Positions 33,650 through 45,126 of a stretch of DNA of 64,000 nt are shown piece by piece. Position numbers and translations under genes: made by a program. How positions within the stretch are numbered: position 1 is the first letter of the stretch; every line of letters starts with the position of its first letter. The stretch is from Evernia prunastri (Eukaryota > Ascomycota > Lecanoromycetes > Lecanorales > Parmeliaceae), in NCBI GenBank assembly GCA_003184365.1, contig NKYR01000050.1, forward strand, positions 62,001 to 126,000, given 5' to 3'. The notes below the pieces were generated by a model that saw only the letters and a list, made by a program, of their open reading frames with translations, was not told the DNA's origin and made no database searches.

Positions 33650-35935
33650 ATGCCTGCGGCCAAGCGTCGACGAGAGGCTTCCGATCATGAAGACGCTCGA
33701 GAGCAAGGTACCCCACGTTTTGGAGCTGAAGAAGACGAGTTGAGCCAGACTGTGTATGCTATACCGCATCCAAAATCCTCGTTTGTATTTGCTATGGGCT
33801 GCTAACAATCGTGCTACGATGTAGGTGTCTACTCTGCCGCCACCGCAAAGCCAAATGTAACAGGCGGAAACCGCGATGCGGACTTTGCATCAAAAATGAT
33901 ATGGATTGCGAATATGTAGTTTCTCAAAAGAAGAGAGGACTACGTGCCGGTTACGTATCTGAGCTCGAGCGACGCTTAGGTACTAACTCCGTCTTGGTCT
34001 CAACGTTCGCTGCTGATTAAACGAAACAGAGGTTCTAGAGAGAGATGTCAGGGATCTCAAGTCTCAGCGTCCAGTCTTGCCTGACGGCGATGCTTTCAAT
34101 CATGCGAATGATTTAGATATCGGCCTACAGAACAACATCGATCCAACCTTGGGGGTGGAACCCATCACCCCGAACTCGGCACCAGGACAGACCAACAGTG
34201 TTGATGCAGCACGCCAGTGGAGTCAAAGTACGCAGCAAAGTATTGTTCCAGGTTCCCCAATCAACGTGGATAACATAGCCTCGGGCACCGAATATCTCTC
34301 GCCGTCGCTACTAGCCGAGTTGCTGGATACCTGGTTCTCAGACTATTATCGCTGGATTCCAATTCTCCACAAGCCTTCCCTTCTAGACACTCTTCACACG
34401 CGCTATCATACTGGCAGTCCTTTATACATCGTTTTGAAAGCCATCATTGCAGTCACAGTCACTGATGCGCAAAAGACTCGCTTGAGACGACTCAGTGAAG
34501 AAGATCGGCAGCGCTTGGCTCTGAGCTTTCGCTGTCAAGTTGTAATGGAAGCAATGGGGTCTTTGTCGCTCCAGTCATTGCAGGCGTTACTGGTCATCAC
34601 GATTTTGGACTATGGCGCCGGCAAGTTCTCGGATTTTTGGAACTTGGTTGCTCTCTGTAAGAGGCAGGTGTACTCTTGATCTTTGGACCTTACAGTTGTT
34701 GACTCTTCAAATGTAGGATGGCAACGCAGCTCGGCTTACGAGACATAGTCCAGGGCGAGAACAATAACCAACGCTTCACGATCCCCCCTCGGATGCTGCC
34801 TCCACCTAATAACAGCATTGAACGCGAGGAGCGAGTCCGTGCTTATTGGATGACCGAAGCATTAGACGGATATTCGACGCTCGGCGCAGCATGGAACGTT
34901 CATATCTTGCGTCTTCCACTCACCAAAGTCCTACCGTGTAACGAGGATGACTGGGAGTGTACAGATCCTATGGTTGATTTTTTTGCTTTTGGAGACTTCG
35001 AATCGCCGTCTTCGTTTGCCCTTTATGTCAGCTTTGTCACAAACGAATTATTCGAGGTCCATCAATTCTTGCAACAATCATTTCAGACTACCACGCCCGA
35101 AGAGTGTGAGACATGGGATCGGGAGTTTAGAAAGGTAGAGGGGTACCTCAAAGACTGGCGCGCCCGAAACACATCGATTGCTGGGCCTTATGCAAGCTAC
35201 GTGACGAGTCCGGGAAGGACGACCAGGTTCGATCCGACGATCGTGCTTGCTAATACTGGGTACAATATGTGAGTAGCGACTTGGCAGGAGTGAAGGTTCC
35301 CCATTGACGAGAATATCAGCGCCATCATTGCTTTGTATTCTCGACTCGCTCTCCCACCACATGGCTTCGAGAACTATCTTGACGAAAAATCTCCCGCACT
35401 AGAACGTTGCTTGGATGCATGTAATGATTTGGCTGCAATCATTGACGCCATAAGTGACGAAGACCTACAATGCATCTGTCCTCATTTTATCTTTGATATG
35501 TTTGTTGCGGCTCGGTTCTTTCTTGGTAAGCGTGCCTTTGCTCTTGAAAGAAACTCCAGCTGAAAAAGGTTCCAGTAAATGCCCGAGCGTTCGAAACTGG
35601 TCTCCCGGCGAACCTCAACATCCTTGTGCATGCATTCAGCATCTCCCAAAAGCGTTGGCGTTTAGCACGTAAGGCCTCCGACGCCTCGTTCTCTCCAGGA
35701 ATACCCGCTGACAGCATCAGGCATTCTTGGAAACGTCTTGCAAGTGGCTGTTGCAGAGCACAGTGTCCCGTTGGCAGCAGTCTCTCTGCCGCCTCAGTTC
35801 TACGACATGCAATATGTGGCTCTAGACGTATACGAAGCGCTGCGTGTCTGGGCTGAAACGTCGGATCCGTCAACGAACCTCCAAGCCGTGTTGATATCTT
35901 CGAACGCTCTCGATCGAAATGAAAGGTTGGAGTAA
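33650..35935 (+). CDS. Zn2Cys6 fungal transcription factor
   Basis: Seven exons (33650-33753, 33825-33979, 34030-34669, 34717-35268, 35320-35525, 35576-35668, 35721-35935) give 654 residues. The zinc cluster reads CLLCRHRKAKCNRRKPRCGLC and ends in a sixth Cys at DMDC (spacing 2-6-6-2-6), split from a basic N-terminus (MPAAKRRRE) by the first intron. A short coiled-coil-like linker (YVSELERRLEVLERDV) follows, then the fungal-specific transcription factor region: LLDTWFSDYYRWIPILHKPSL, LQALLVITILDYGAGKFSDFWNLVALCKR, and MATQLGLRD after the third splice. It is a nuclear DNA-binding regulator, probably dimeric. Its target is unknown; proximity to the GH76 and FMO genes permits but does not prove local control. 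Phases at all six junctions agree. Confidence 0.9.
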
Positions 35936-36923
35936 GGAGAGGTCTCCACCATCAGTGATTATCCAATACTGTCAGCAAGGTGGATAGCGGTCGAGGATTA
36001 ACGTCAGTAGTGACTCCATTAAACCGGGTCAGGAGATCAGCATCACAAATCGCATTGTCAAGGCTCAGGCAGAATGCGGTTTTAATATCAAATATAGTGT
36101 ATTTGGATGGCCTTTTGTAGCTTTGACCTAGGCCTGAGAAGTTATAAGACTCTCCTGGCAGAGTATCGCCACGATGAAACCATACTTGGTTTCCGCCATC
36201 CCGTTCTCGGCCCAGAATCCTTTTTGTTCACGCGCTTGCGCTTGGCATCGGCATCCGGCCTCTTAGGGGACGCTTTGTCATACTGAATCGGGACCTTGAT
36301 GCGCATTTCGGGGTGCATGGTATTGATGCATAAATGTTTTGGCCACGACGATTAATGCGCGCAAAGGTTTCCAGTTTTAAATTCTGAGAAAGACGCGCTT
36401 CTCTCATCCAGTGTACAGATAGATGGATTAAGACTCGCAACTATATTCGTGGTACAGGAAAGTCGAGGAGAGCATTCTAGACCGTACGGACAGCTTTCCG
36501 AGCGGATGGGGTATTTCACATCGCCGAGAGCCCGGACCCGTGGATAATCTCTGCCATTGTTTTCTTCGGGTTGGCCGCCTCCGGACTTTTCACAGTCTTA
36601 TGGGCTGCGCTAACTAAAGACGTGTCAATTGCCTCCGGAATAGGAGCTTGTTTTTGGTCACATTTCATGTGGTTGGTATGGCTACTATGTATACTAAGTG
36701 GAGTAGCTGAGCTTGGAGCGGACACCAAGTATTCTCGATGTTGACGCCCACTGCAAGATATACGGATGACATGATCATTATCACTAGAGCGACAGGGGGG
36801 AGGAATATGTTTGGTCAAAAGCGCTAACACGGAAATCTCAAAAATGATAAGCATAACAATCGCCTAACCCCCCGCACGATCCTACTCCATACAAAACAAC
36901 GTCAGTACCACACATCCTACCCC
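35936..36923. other. Intergenic region, no gene seen
   Basis: About 1 kb with short frames on the minus strand (36228-36440, 36516-36854) that carry no motif. Nothing else recognised. Confidence 0.35.
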
Positions 36924-37574
36924 TCACTCCGTCGCCCCAAGCCCTCCCCAAATCCTCCCCACCCCATCCACTCTCACATCCCCCGGCGACCTCTCCCACA
37001 GCAGCGTGAACTGCAACTCCCTGTACTCGAGATACCCCTGCACGAACGAGATGCCGCTCAGCAGCCTCGCCCAATTCGACCACGTCAGCTGCGGCCGCGG
37101 GACCAACGCCAGATGCACCACGTCCGGCGCGGTGCCCGCGCTGTAGGTGTACGCGAGCGTGCCCAGGGGCACGTCCCCTTGGCCGCCGATGCGCCGCGCG
37201 GTGCACACGTTGCTGGCTTGCTTGATGCAGGTGCGGATCAGCGTTTCGGGGAGGGGGGTGCGGATGCCGTAGAATTGGATCGTCATGGGGGTGTCGTAGA
37301 TGCGGAAGTCGAGGTGGTCGAGGGTGAGGGAGAGGCTGTGGGGGGGCGGTTAGGATTTTGGCGGATTTCGTAAGGAAGGGGGGTGTGGGGGGGGGGGAGC
37401 CCACTTTGAGGAGTTTTGGTTTGTTTCGTTGAAGATTGGATTCAGGCTTTGGGAGTGGGAGTTGGCAAGTTCTGGGTTCGGACGTTGAAGGGGCGGTCCA
37501 GGGTACGGCGCTGCGGCTGCGACCATGCCAAATATGATACAACTCGCTTTACCTAGTGCGTTGATGACCATCAT
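36924..37574 (-). CDS. Small secreted protein, paralogue of the 59-kb gene
   Basis: Two exons on the minus strand (37574-37405 and 37335-36924) give 193 residues. The intron is bordered by GTGGGC and CCACAG and joins in phase 2. A signal peptide (about 1-22, ending GMVAAAA) precedes a Pro/Asn-rich stretch with NxT/NxS sites. The C-terminal 130 residues align by eye with the product of 59056-59653: TPMT, YGxRxPLP, a following Cys-Lys-x-Ala, an LxYxY segment and a QFxLLW near the end. I know of no named function for this family; effector-like secreted protein is an inference. The intron contains long C/G homopolymers, which could hide indel errors, but the frame on both sides is coherent. Confidence 0.75.
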
Positions 37575-38609
37575 TGTTTACTGCATGCGACCCAAAAGCT
37601 CACACAGGCGAGAGATATTGAAGGGAAAGATCGACTGCCCGGGATTATGGATATAACGTGGACGTAATTATGCAGCAGAAGTCAGCTCAACGGTCGTGCG
37701 GTTATGTATATTTTGCACCTGTCGCATCTCTCAATACCCGCTGTCCATTTCCGATGAGAGTACCAAGTTAACCGCGCGGATCATACGTCGTTGTCGTCGT
37801 TCCCGTTTCCGGTACGTACCCTACGATCCGAGCACGAGCCACTTGGTCTGGCTTTGTACCTTGTGGTCCTTGCGGCGTGCGCGGACTGGAAAATGTGATT
37901 GAAAATGATGTCAAAACACTCAAAATGAGAGGTCGAGATAACTTCTCGTCGCTGCTAACGATTGCTCTGATAGAGAAATGCCTTGGCAGCAAAGATGGAT
38001 GCGAAGTAGCCATTCGGGAGAGGTATCGAGGGGTTTCGTGAAGTTTTTGTGAGAGAAGGTCGGCCGAAAAAGGGGTATGCGGAACTACTTGCGACGAGAG
38101 CATTGGATGACTACCTACGTCTGACGAAATCGTCTGCGCAGTCGTCGGTCCTTAAACTTGCCGGAGGCGCTATCAGCCACTAGGTAACAGACGACAATGT
38201 CATCTGAGCAAATTGATAGGCACTAGTGGATCTCGAGAGCCAAGGTGTCCATATCGCAATGACATCTCACCGGGTCCGTTCATTACGAGTGGACTCGATC
38301 TCGAGTTTGCCAATATTGTCATCACTCGTCAGATTTGTTGTCCTAGGTTGGCAAAGCCCTTCATGAAAACTGGATTTGAGGTTTTAAAGGTGTTACTCTT
38401 TCTCACCACAGCTAAGACATCCATGCACCTACACATCCATGAATATTTTATGAACAGACTGGCATAATAGTCCAACCGCTCAAAGACAATCCCAACAAGA
38501 TATCGCATCAGCTATCCACTTAAAGGCCAACTATTGGCCAGGGGCTTGACACCTTCCATCGACTGCTCCATTTAGTGGATCTGTGTTCTTGACCGTAAAC
38601 GAGCGACTC
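37575..38609. other. Intergenic region with one doubtful small frame
   Basis: About 1 kb. A 111-codon minus-strand frame at 37768-38103 (ending VGYVPETGTTTTTYDPRG) has protein-like composition near its end but no domain; I cannot decide whether it is real. The rest shows no gene or repeat. Confidence 0.3.
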
Positions 38610-39149
38610 TCATGGCGCCAGACGCGTTGGGTGCCCGAATTCCATAGCCTCTCTCACCTCCCGAACACCGGCACGTGCAGTGTCCATCGCAGAACTCTCC
38701 CATCCAACGACGTCCTCCGTCACTTCCCCGACCGGTTCTGAGCATTCCAGTCGCCCAATTCCTGTGATGCTAGACAGAGCATCCTTCACTCGGACTGAGC
38801 ATCTTCTTGAGAAAAGATCGACGAAAGCCAGGATAGTGGAATTCGTGTACATGTTCCGTGCAAATGCGGAGTCGTCCTTGGCGGGGGTTTTGAAGGAGAT
38901 CTTGAAGGTCTCCAAGCTGTGCGCTTGTGACAGCAGCCTCAGCCCTTGCTGCAGGATGTCACCACCGTGTGAGAACCCCACTGTTCGGGCTCCTCTCCTA
39001 TTCATATGCGCCTCGTCCAGACATTCCGTGAAGGAAGGGCCGGAGAAATCGAGTTGGATATGACGGATTCGCATTCGGTTCTTCGTTCCGATGGTGTTCA
39101 GCCAGTCGTGCAGGTAGAGCATGTCGCAGCTTGCAATTTCAACATAGTA

Positions 39150-40440
39150 CAACAGACTTTTTTTTAAATTAATCCCCGGCCAGAAAATCAAAATCCTACC
39201 CATATTAATTATTTTTATTTCGCAACAATCACACATCTAAATAACGTTAGAATGATCTTAATTATCAAATAAATGATGCTCTATAAGATGGCTAGCCATG
39301 AAATTTATTATCTCCTTTAGCCAAAATCACACGCTCCATTCGTGCCCTCATCTTCCCACATCACTTCCCTATTCTTTCCTGCTCCAAATTGCGCCACGCA
39401 ACGTTTCAGGTCTTAATCGTAGACTCTTTCGTAGTTGAAGGATACGGTTGCTTCGAGATGTACTGCTTCAAACAAATGGTACCAACAGGGCTCAATCTGA
39501 TTTAGATCCGGAGAGTTGCCAGATCAAGGAAGAACAGTTAGCCCCTCAATCTTCAAAAGCTCATTCTGTTGTCACGCATTATGAGACGGAGCGCCATCTT
39601 GAACGAGATAGCATTCGCTATACTTCTCAATAACTTTCTTAATGAACGGGATCAATCGGGGCAATAGCACGTATTTTNCATATAGCTCGGGCCCTTCATT
39701 TCAGACGTGTACGCAGCCCAAAACATAAGCTCCGTATATCCACGATATCGTACATCCACGCAGTCCTTGTGATAGACCTCATCCTAAAGCCTAGTCACCC
39801 AGATCTGTCCCCGAGATTCGCCAACCCGCACCGAAGTCTCATCAGTGTGCACAATTATATGTTCTTTCCCTTCCAGCTTCGGTCCCCACTCCGTTACGAA
39901 CTCAAGACGTTCCTCTTTCATTTCCGGTGTCAACAAAGACTTGTAACGAGGTGGATATCGACCATATCCAGTCCGAACAAACGCAGAGTTGATAGCTGAC
40001 TTAGAGACCATAATCCCAAGTTCTCGAGCAATTCTGACCCAGGGCTTGCGACGTTGGAATTTGTTCTTAGTGGCATGTCTGACTAGCTGCCGTTGCTGCC
40101 TCTCGTTAATTGCTAGAGATCTTCCTGATTGAGGACGTCGTTGGTGAGCCTCTGAAGATAATGGATTAATATTCTCCTTTTGCGCGTCTCCGGCGCGTTT
40201 GAGAACATTTGCCACTGTTTTCTTATCGCAATGGTACTGCCTTGCAAGCTGACGATTGGATGTATGATTCTCGTTCATAAGCTCTATCAGGGCCCCTCGT
40301 TTGGCCTCGGGAAGGTCTATTGCGCCCTTGGTACGTCCCATAATAATGTAGGTATTTGAATGGTTTTGGTGAGAAAGTCGCGAAATACGCGTTTTGCGGC
40401 AAAACCTCGGGTGGGGATTAATTAAAAAAAAAGTCTGTTG
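39150..40440 (-). mobile_element. Tc1/mariner-family DNA transposon, decayed
   Basis: A 1,291-bp element flanked by TA at 39148-39149 and 40441-40442, the duplication expected of Tc1/mariner elements. Each end begins CAACAGACTTTTTTTT and continues to AATTAATCCCC, giving terminal inverted repeats of about 28 bp that differ mainly in one T/A run. The coding strand is minus. Its size and single transposase frame fit the family. Confidence 0.93.
39440..40341 (-). pseudogene. Tc1/mariner transposase, broken
   Basis: Starting MGRTKGAIDLPEAKRGALIELM, the first 185 codons (to 39784) give helix-turn-helix DNA-binding domains (SNRQLARQYHCDKKTVANVLKRAG; KPWVRIARELGIMVSKSAINSAFVR) and the first catalytic Asp in IIVHTDETSVRVGE. 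A TAG stop then interrupts the frame, which continues in phase (DEVYHKDCVDV, ELMFWAAY) up to an N at 39678. Beyond that the frame shifts, but YLVQDGAPSH with the second Asp and SPDLNQIEPCW with the third acidic site are still recognisable. The element cannot make active transposase. The 3' limit is approximate. Confidence 0.88.
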
Positions 40441-40787
40441 TATGAACCGTCAAGCTTGAAGCCCAGGGTGCCGTGTCGGTTATGCTGTGAGCGGTCATCG
40501 AAGTAGAATGTGTGTCTGCTGTATAAGATGTTACAGGCTTCCTCGCTCGCCTGCTTGCAGGAGAGGAGAAGAGCAAGACCATTGTTTGCTGTCAGGTCGG
40601 TAAGAGCTCCACCGAGTCGACTGCGTGAGTAGTAGAAGTCTGGTGCGATCCTTCCGTCTTGTAGCGGGGTTTCGAACGCTTTCCCGTAAATCATGTCTCG
40701 GATTTCCCTAGGGAGATCGAAGAATGAGCACGACATGACTTGCCGTGAATGAAGTATAGGGGGTTGGTGCGGCGTTTTTCTCGGCAC

Positions 40788-43607
40788 AGGGGTTGGATGC
40801 TTCGCTGCCTTTAGGGTACGATAAAGAGGGCCTCAGTGTGAGTTAGCAGACTTTGATGTGAGTCTGCTCAACGGCAATTAAGGCACGCGCTTACTAGTTC
40901 ATAGGTCATGGAAAGAAAGTATAAGGACTGTAAACTAGAAAGGAGGATTTATAGAGGCGAAGGATCTCAAAGGTTGAAGTGTTGGCGATAGGAGAGTGTC
41001 AAGGACCGCTGAAGCTAGGATATTTTGGAAAAGCAAAGTGTTGTCAGGTGGAGAGTGTCAAACACCGCTAAAGCCAGGGTGTTTTAGAAAAGCAAAGTGT
41101 CAAGGACCGGGGGGTGTCTTGAGACCACCAAATGGCTGTCGCCCGCGGAGAGCGCTGATTGGGCGGTCAAGTACAAGAACCACCATTGTCACTACACGTG
41201 ACCAGCGCATCTTACGGCAATCCGTCTCGGACTTTGTCCTTTTTTCGCTGGGCTTGAGTCGCAGAATCCCATAACGAAGAGGCCAGCCCAATCGAGCACT
41301 GCCTCCATGTCGAAGCTCAAGAGGTATGACGAGAGATAAGAGGAAGCCATGGCATCGGCGCCATTTTCGTCGAAACTGCCGCGTTGAAGAGAGCGGAAAG
41401 GGAGTGGCTGTATTACTGCAATCAAGACCTATTTATATAAACTTGGAGTGCTTCAGCAAAGTTGAAGGGGGGGAGCCGAGCATTGAGATAACAGATTTAG
41501 CGCAGATTCAAAAAAGCAGATCGTTCCCTTTGTGAGCGGTCTATGTACAGCAAATCGAAAAATGCAACAAAGGACTGAGCAGCAAACGACAAAGGCATGA
41601 CGAGAGGCAGAACGCACTAGAAAGTCATGCGACGAAGATAGGCTGTTCTTTACAACCTCCTGCAATCTCTGCCTAGGTAGGTACAATGCTGCCTCTTGGG
41701 TTCAGTCGCACTGGTACCAGATTTCTCGGTTTCGTACTTGTTTGCAGTCGAGCCGGGCTTCAGCGATGGTGTCCAGTTTCTGCTGCCAAGTGGCAAAACG
41801 GAAGGTCACAGGAGCCCTGCGTACTTCCCGTCAAGTGGGTGAAATATACAGTGGATTACGCATCATCAAGAGAACGGATTGTACATTAGGCATCGACCGT
41901 ACAGCGTATTGTCCCTCTCTTTGATTACGTGGAACCATGGCTCGTCAACACGAGGTACGAAGGTAGATACAAACCCTCGTTTTCTTTCCTTGTAAAACAC
42001 CGTGACACTGATGAGGTAAAAGCAGCGAGGGCAAAAAGGAAGTGCGAGGCAAAAGATGAAAGGCAAGAACTTTAGGCACACGATCTCCAGACAGCAGACT
42101 TATTCAAAAGGAAATGCAATCAAGTCACCGCCATTTCCGGCTCTCGGTTTGCATTAAGTGCCGAACCCTGCATTGATTATAGATTTGCATGAAGAGATGT
42201 CAAGCATGCGATACACGGTGAACGAACATCTGATCTGGTATTGAATGTAATGCTGAGATAACGGTGAGTCCCAAGCTTTGAGTGCGCTAGATAAGTCGGA
42301 GGCCCAAAAGGAAGACCTAGGAGTACTTGTCCTTAGCAAGAGCGATATTTACCCAGGTAGGACTGGTTGAGATTAGGCTAGATGCATGACAAGGACCCAT
42401 TCCTGCCACATACTTGAGGGTCATATTGGTCAGAAGGGCATGGGCCAGACGTTCTTCCATTTGTGATGGTCTGCAGACTGCAGTCAAGAAAAGATACGAT
42501 GCTACTGTGGGTTGCGAAGCGAGAAGCGTGGACTTACTCTCTCGTCCTATCAAATCGCCCCTTCTCCGGTCAGACCTCTCCGGAGGTGACGCTTGGGCCG
42601 ACTTTTATGCTGCGTATGATTTACGCGGTAGTGCTGACGCGTTGCTGCATAAGACAGAGGCAGTTACACGAGCATTGGAGATGTGAGCTCAAGATGGTTC
42701 AGCGACAGGACGTGAAGCAGCTTCATGTCCCGTCGCATGATGCTACCACGCTGCGTCGTCCTTCAACGGCCATCGAGCTTGGCGAACCCTAGATTGAAAT
42801 GAGCGAAAATATTAAGACGTGAATCCTTAGGACCCTTCATCTCAAGTCGTCATTAATTCGCCGTGCCCTGCTGCGATTATTATGCGATGCATTTGACAAC
42901 TTGTTATTTTTATCGCACCCGCCAGGCCAGAAAATTAACAAACTGGGCATCCAGGCAATTATCCTTGGGCAGTCATCTGCACCCCGCATCTCATTTTCCA
43001 GCCGTTGAGAAAACGTTTATTTAATTTTCCGACGTAGTGGCAATGGAGCGCTTATGTGCTATACGCGCGATTTATTGCCGAGCTCCACTCGTGATGTCGC
43101 TCTAACTGCGAGGCCTTTAGTCCCCTTCGAAGGATTTCCGGAATGATTGGGTGCTGTTTCAAGTCCAGCTGATATGGTTCGCCTCAGGGAACGAACCAAA
43201 GATCCGGAAATTTTGACACGGACCTCTCTGCCCGCAAGGCCCTGAAATCATCTAATCCAAGGACATGGACTTGTCTCCTTCAATCTCGAGGTAGCTTCGA
43301 TGTTGTACGTTACTGCTATGTTTGGTTGGCTGTCTTGAATACACAGCACGTAATCTCTCCGAGAAGAAAGGCGGTCTAATGACCGCATTTGCCGGGACGA
43401 TGTTGGCGCAGTGGACCGATTTTTGTCGGATTGGATACAAAGCCAAGGGAATTCCCCCGAACATGAGTGTTCAAAGTAGGAATCTTTTTTGTGCGTTGCG
43501 GTCTCGCTTAAGAGCATCCATCTCATTGTGGGTCGACATCATCAAGTCGATTTGCTGCACCTACCATTGATTTGCTATTCGCGATCTCTGTGAGACCTTC
43601 TTCAATC
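40788..43607. other. Long region without a supportable gene
   Basis: About 2.8 kb. Many short frames on both strands (60-110 codons) lack motifs, signal peptides or plausible splice partners. A minus-strand frame at 42317-42553 has protein-like composition but no recognisable family. It contains the two-copy repeat listed separately at 40991-41108. It may include promoter sequence for the receptor at 43608. Confidence 0.35.
40991..41108. repeat. Two-copy tandem repeat of about 59 bp
   Basis: AGAGTGTCAAGGACCGCTGAAGC.. at 40991 is repeated as AGAGTGTCAAACACCGCTAAAGC.. at about 41050, each followed by a diverged GTTTT/ATTTT-GAAAAGCAAAGTGT segment. Most differences are C/T or G/A changes, as decay by deamination would give. 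Confidence 0.7.
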
Positions 43608-45126
43608 ATGCCAGGCGCAGGCCCACCCCCTTCAGGTGGTGACTCCGATCGAGCTGGCGAGATCTATGCATTCACATGGACCTTGGAAGTCATCTCTCTG
43701 GTCTTCGTTGCCGGAAGGATGTACTCACGCGTAAAGCTTACACGTAACGTCTGGTGGGACGATTGGTGTGTCTGTTTCGCTCTAGTAAGATAGTCCTCTT
43801 CGCCAGCATCCATCGGCCAGAAAACTGATTAGACCAGGTCCTTGACTTCGTCGTCGCCGTCATGTGGAGCGTCTATGCGGCCAGTGGCTATGCAAGGCAT
43901 CTCTATTATCTGACTCCCGCCCAACTATCGAATGCGTTGGAGCTCAATACAATATCGCGGTCTTTGTGCATGTTTAGCATTGCCATAGGTAAAATTTCCG
44001 TGGCTTTCATGATTGAAAGGATTGCGGGACCCAGCGACTGGCGGAAGTGGTTGCTCAGAGGCATCTCTATCAGCGTCTTCGTTTCAGCCGTCATTACCTT
44101 TACCTTGTTTTATGCGCAATGTCAGCCTGCAAGAGCACTCTGGGACAAGGGAATGATCAAAGAAGGGACCGGTAGTTGCTGGAATCCTATTCCTGTCAAC
44201 ACCTGGGATCTCATTATCGCTAGTAAGCTCTTTGCGCTTTCTTCGGAACGGTTGATGCTGACGTGGGGCCGGTTCAGGTTACTGGGCGTTCTTGGATTTC
44301 GCTCTTGCCTTCATTCCCGTCGACATTGTGTGGAAGCTGCAATTAAGCATACAGAAGAGATTGCTGCTGACCTTGCTGCTGGGCATGGGTGTCTTGTAAG
44401 TCCTTGAACTCTTCTGATAGTTGTATGATAGCAGAGCTGACAGGTCTTGGCTCCAAAGCGCTGGCATCTGTGCGGCAGTCAAGACGTCAAAGGTGCCGAT
44501 CACTGTCAAGGCCAAGACTGACATAACCTGTAAGCTTCTTGAGTCGTCTGGTGCATAAAACCAACTTGCTAACGACGCGTCAGGGCAAACCATTGAGCTG
44601 CTTATGTGGAACGGGTAAGGAAAAGCCCTGCACCAAATGATACCCCTCACATCTTCTTGCAGGAAAATCAGCTGATGGCTTGAAATGTAGCATCGAAATG
44701 AACGTCATCATCATAGCAGCCTGCATTCCAACCCTCCGCCCCATCTTCCTGGTTCTCTTCAAGCGTCCTGGCGCTGCCAATTTTCGCGCATCTGTCCGCG
44801 AGCGTGGCCATTCCTCATACTACTACCGGACCGCCGACTCCGATGGATCGAAGAAGACAACAGAGTTCAGCGCTCTTAGCAAATCTTTCGACAAGAGAGG
44901 CTCACGCGGAATGACAGGAAGTAGCGAAGCTATCAATAACAAGGATTCGGTCAATAGCGTCCATGCGGTGCGGGTGGAAAGTAGAGAGGTTGGTACTCAG
45001 GAAGAAGAGATTGAGGGCGAGTGGGGACATGTCAACGGTTCTGGCGTGCCAATGACTAACATCGGAAGTGATCGCAGTATAACGGAGAGAGATGCTGAGA
45101 GCCTGAGAGAAGATACCGTGGTTTAA
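43608..45126 (+). CDS. PTH11-like seven-helix receptor (rhodopsin-fold domain)
   Basis: Six exons (43608-43784, 43838-44222, 44278-44395, 44444-44529, 44584-44614, 44691-45126) give 410 residues. Six to seven hydrophobic helices are visible, and the family hallmarks fit: GRMYSRVKLTRNVWWDDWCV after helix 1-2, SIAIGKISVAFMIERI, YAQCQPARALWDK, GSCWNPIPVNTWDLIIASYWAFLDFALAFIP, TDITWQTIELLMWNGIEMNVIIIAACIPTLRPIF and a cytoplasmic tail of about 125 residues rich in Ser, Glu and Arg. This is the fungal-specific rhodopsin-domain family that includes PTH11, a host- or surface-sensing receptor; this member has no CFEM domain. It would act in the plasma membrane. Ligand unknown. The 31-base exon 5 is short but its phases match on both sides. 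Confidence 0.9.

Larger units (their letters stand above)
38610..40787 (-). pseudogene. 2EXR-type gene split by a Tc1/mariner insertion
   Basis: The host gene lies on the minus strand in two pieces, 40787-40441 and 39147-38610, separated by the transposon. The N-terminal part has the SFFDLPREIRDMIYGKAFE signature of the large fungal 2EXR/F-box-like family of unknown function. The downstream part continues with SFTECLDEAH and a hydrophilic C-terminus. Taking away the element plus one TA copy leaves a continuous frame of about 294 codons (DGSY-YVEIASC across the site), so the gene was intact when hit. As sequenced, translation runs into the element and stops a few codons later. A second possible start lies at 40736 (MSCSFFDLP). 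Confidence 0.85.

Noticed and set aside
37768..38103. 111-codon minus-strand frame
   Set aside because: Partly protein-like but with no family, targeting signal or neighbour evidence; left as undecided within the intergenic entry.
42317..42686. Overlapping frames on both strands with some protein-like composition
   Set aside because: Neither strand gives a recognisable family or a coherent exon chain.
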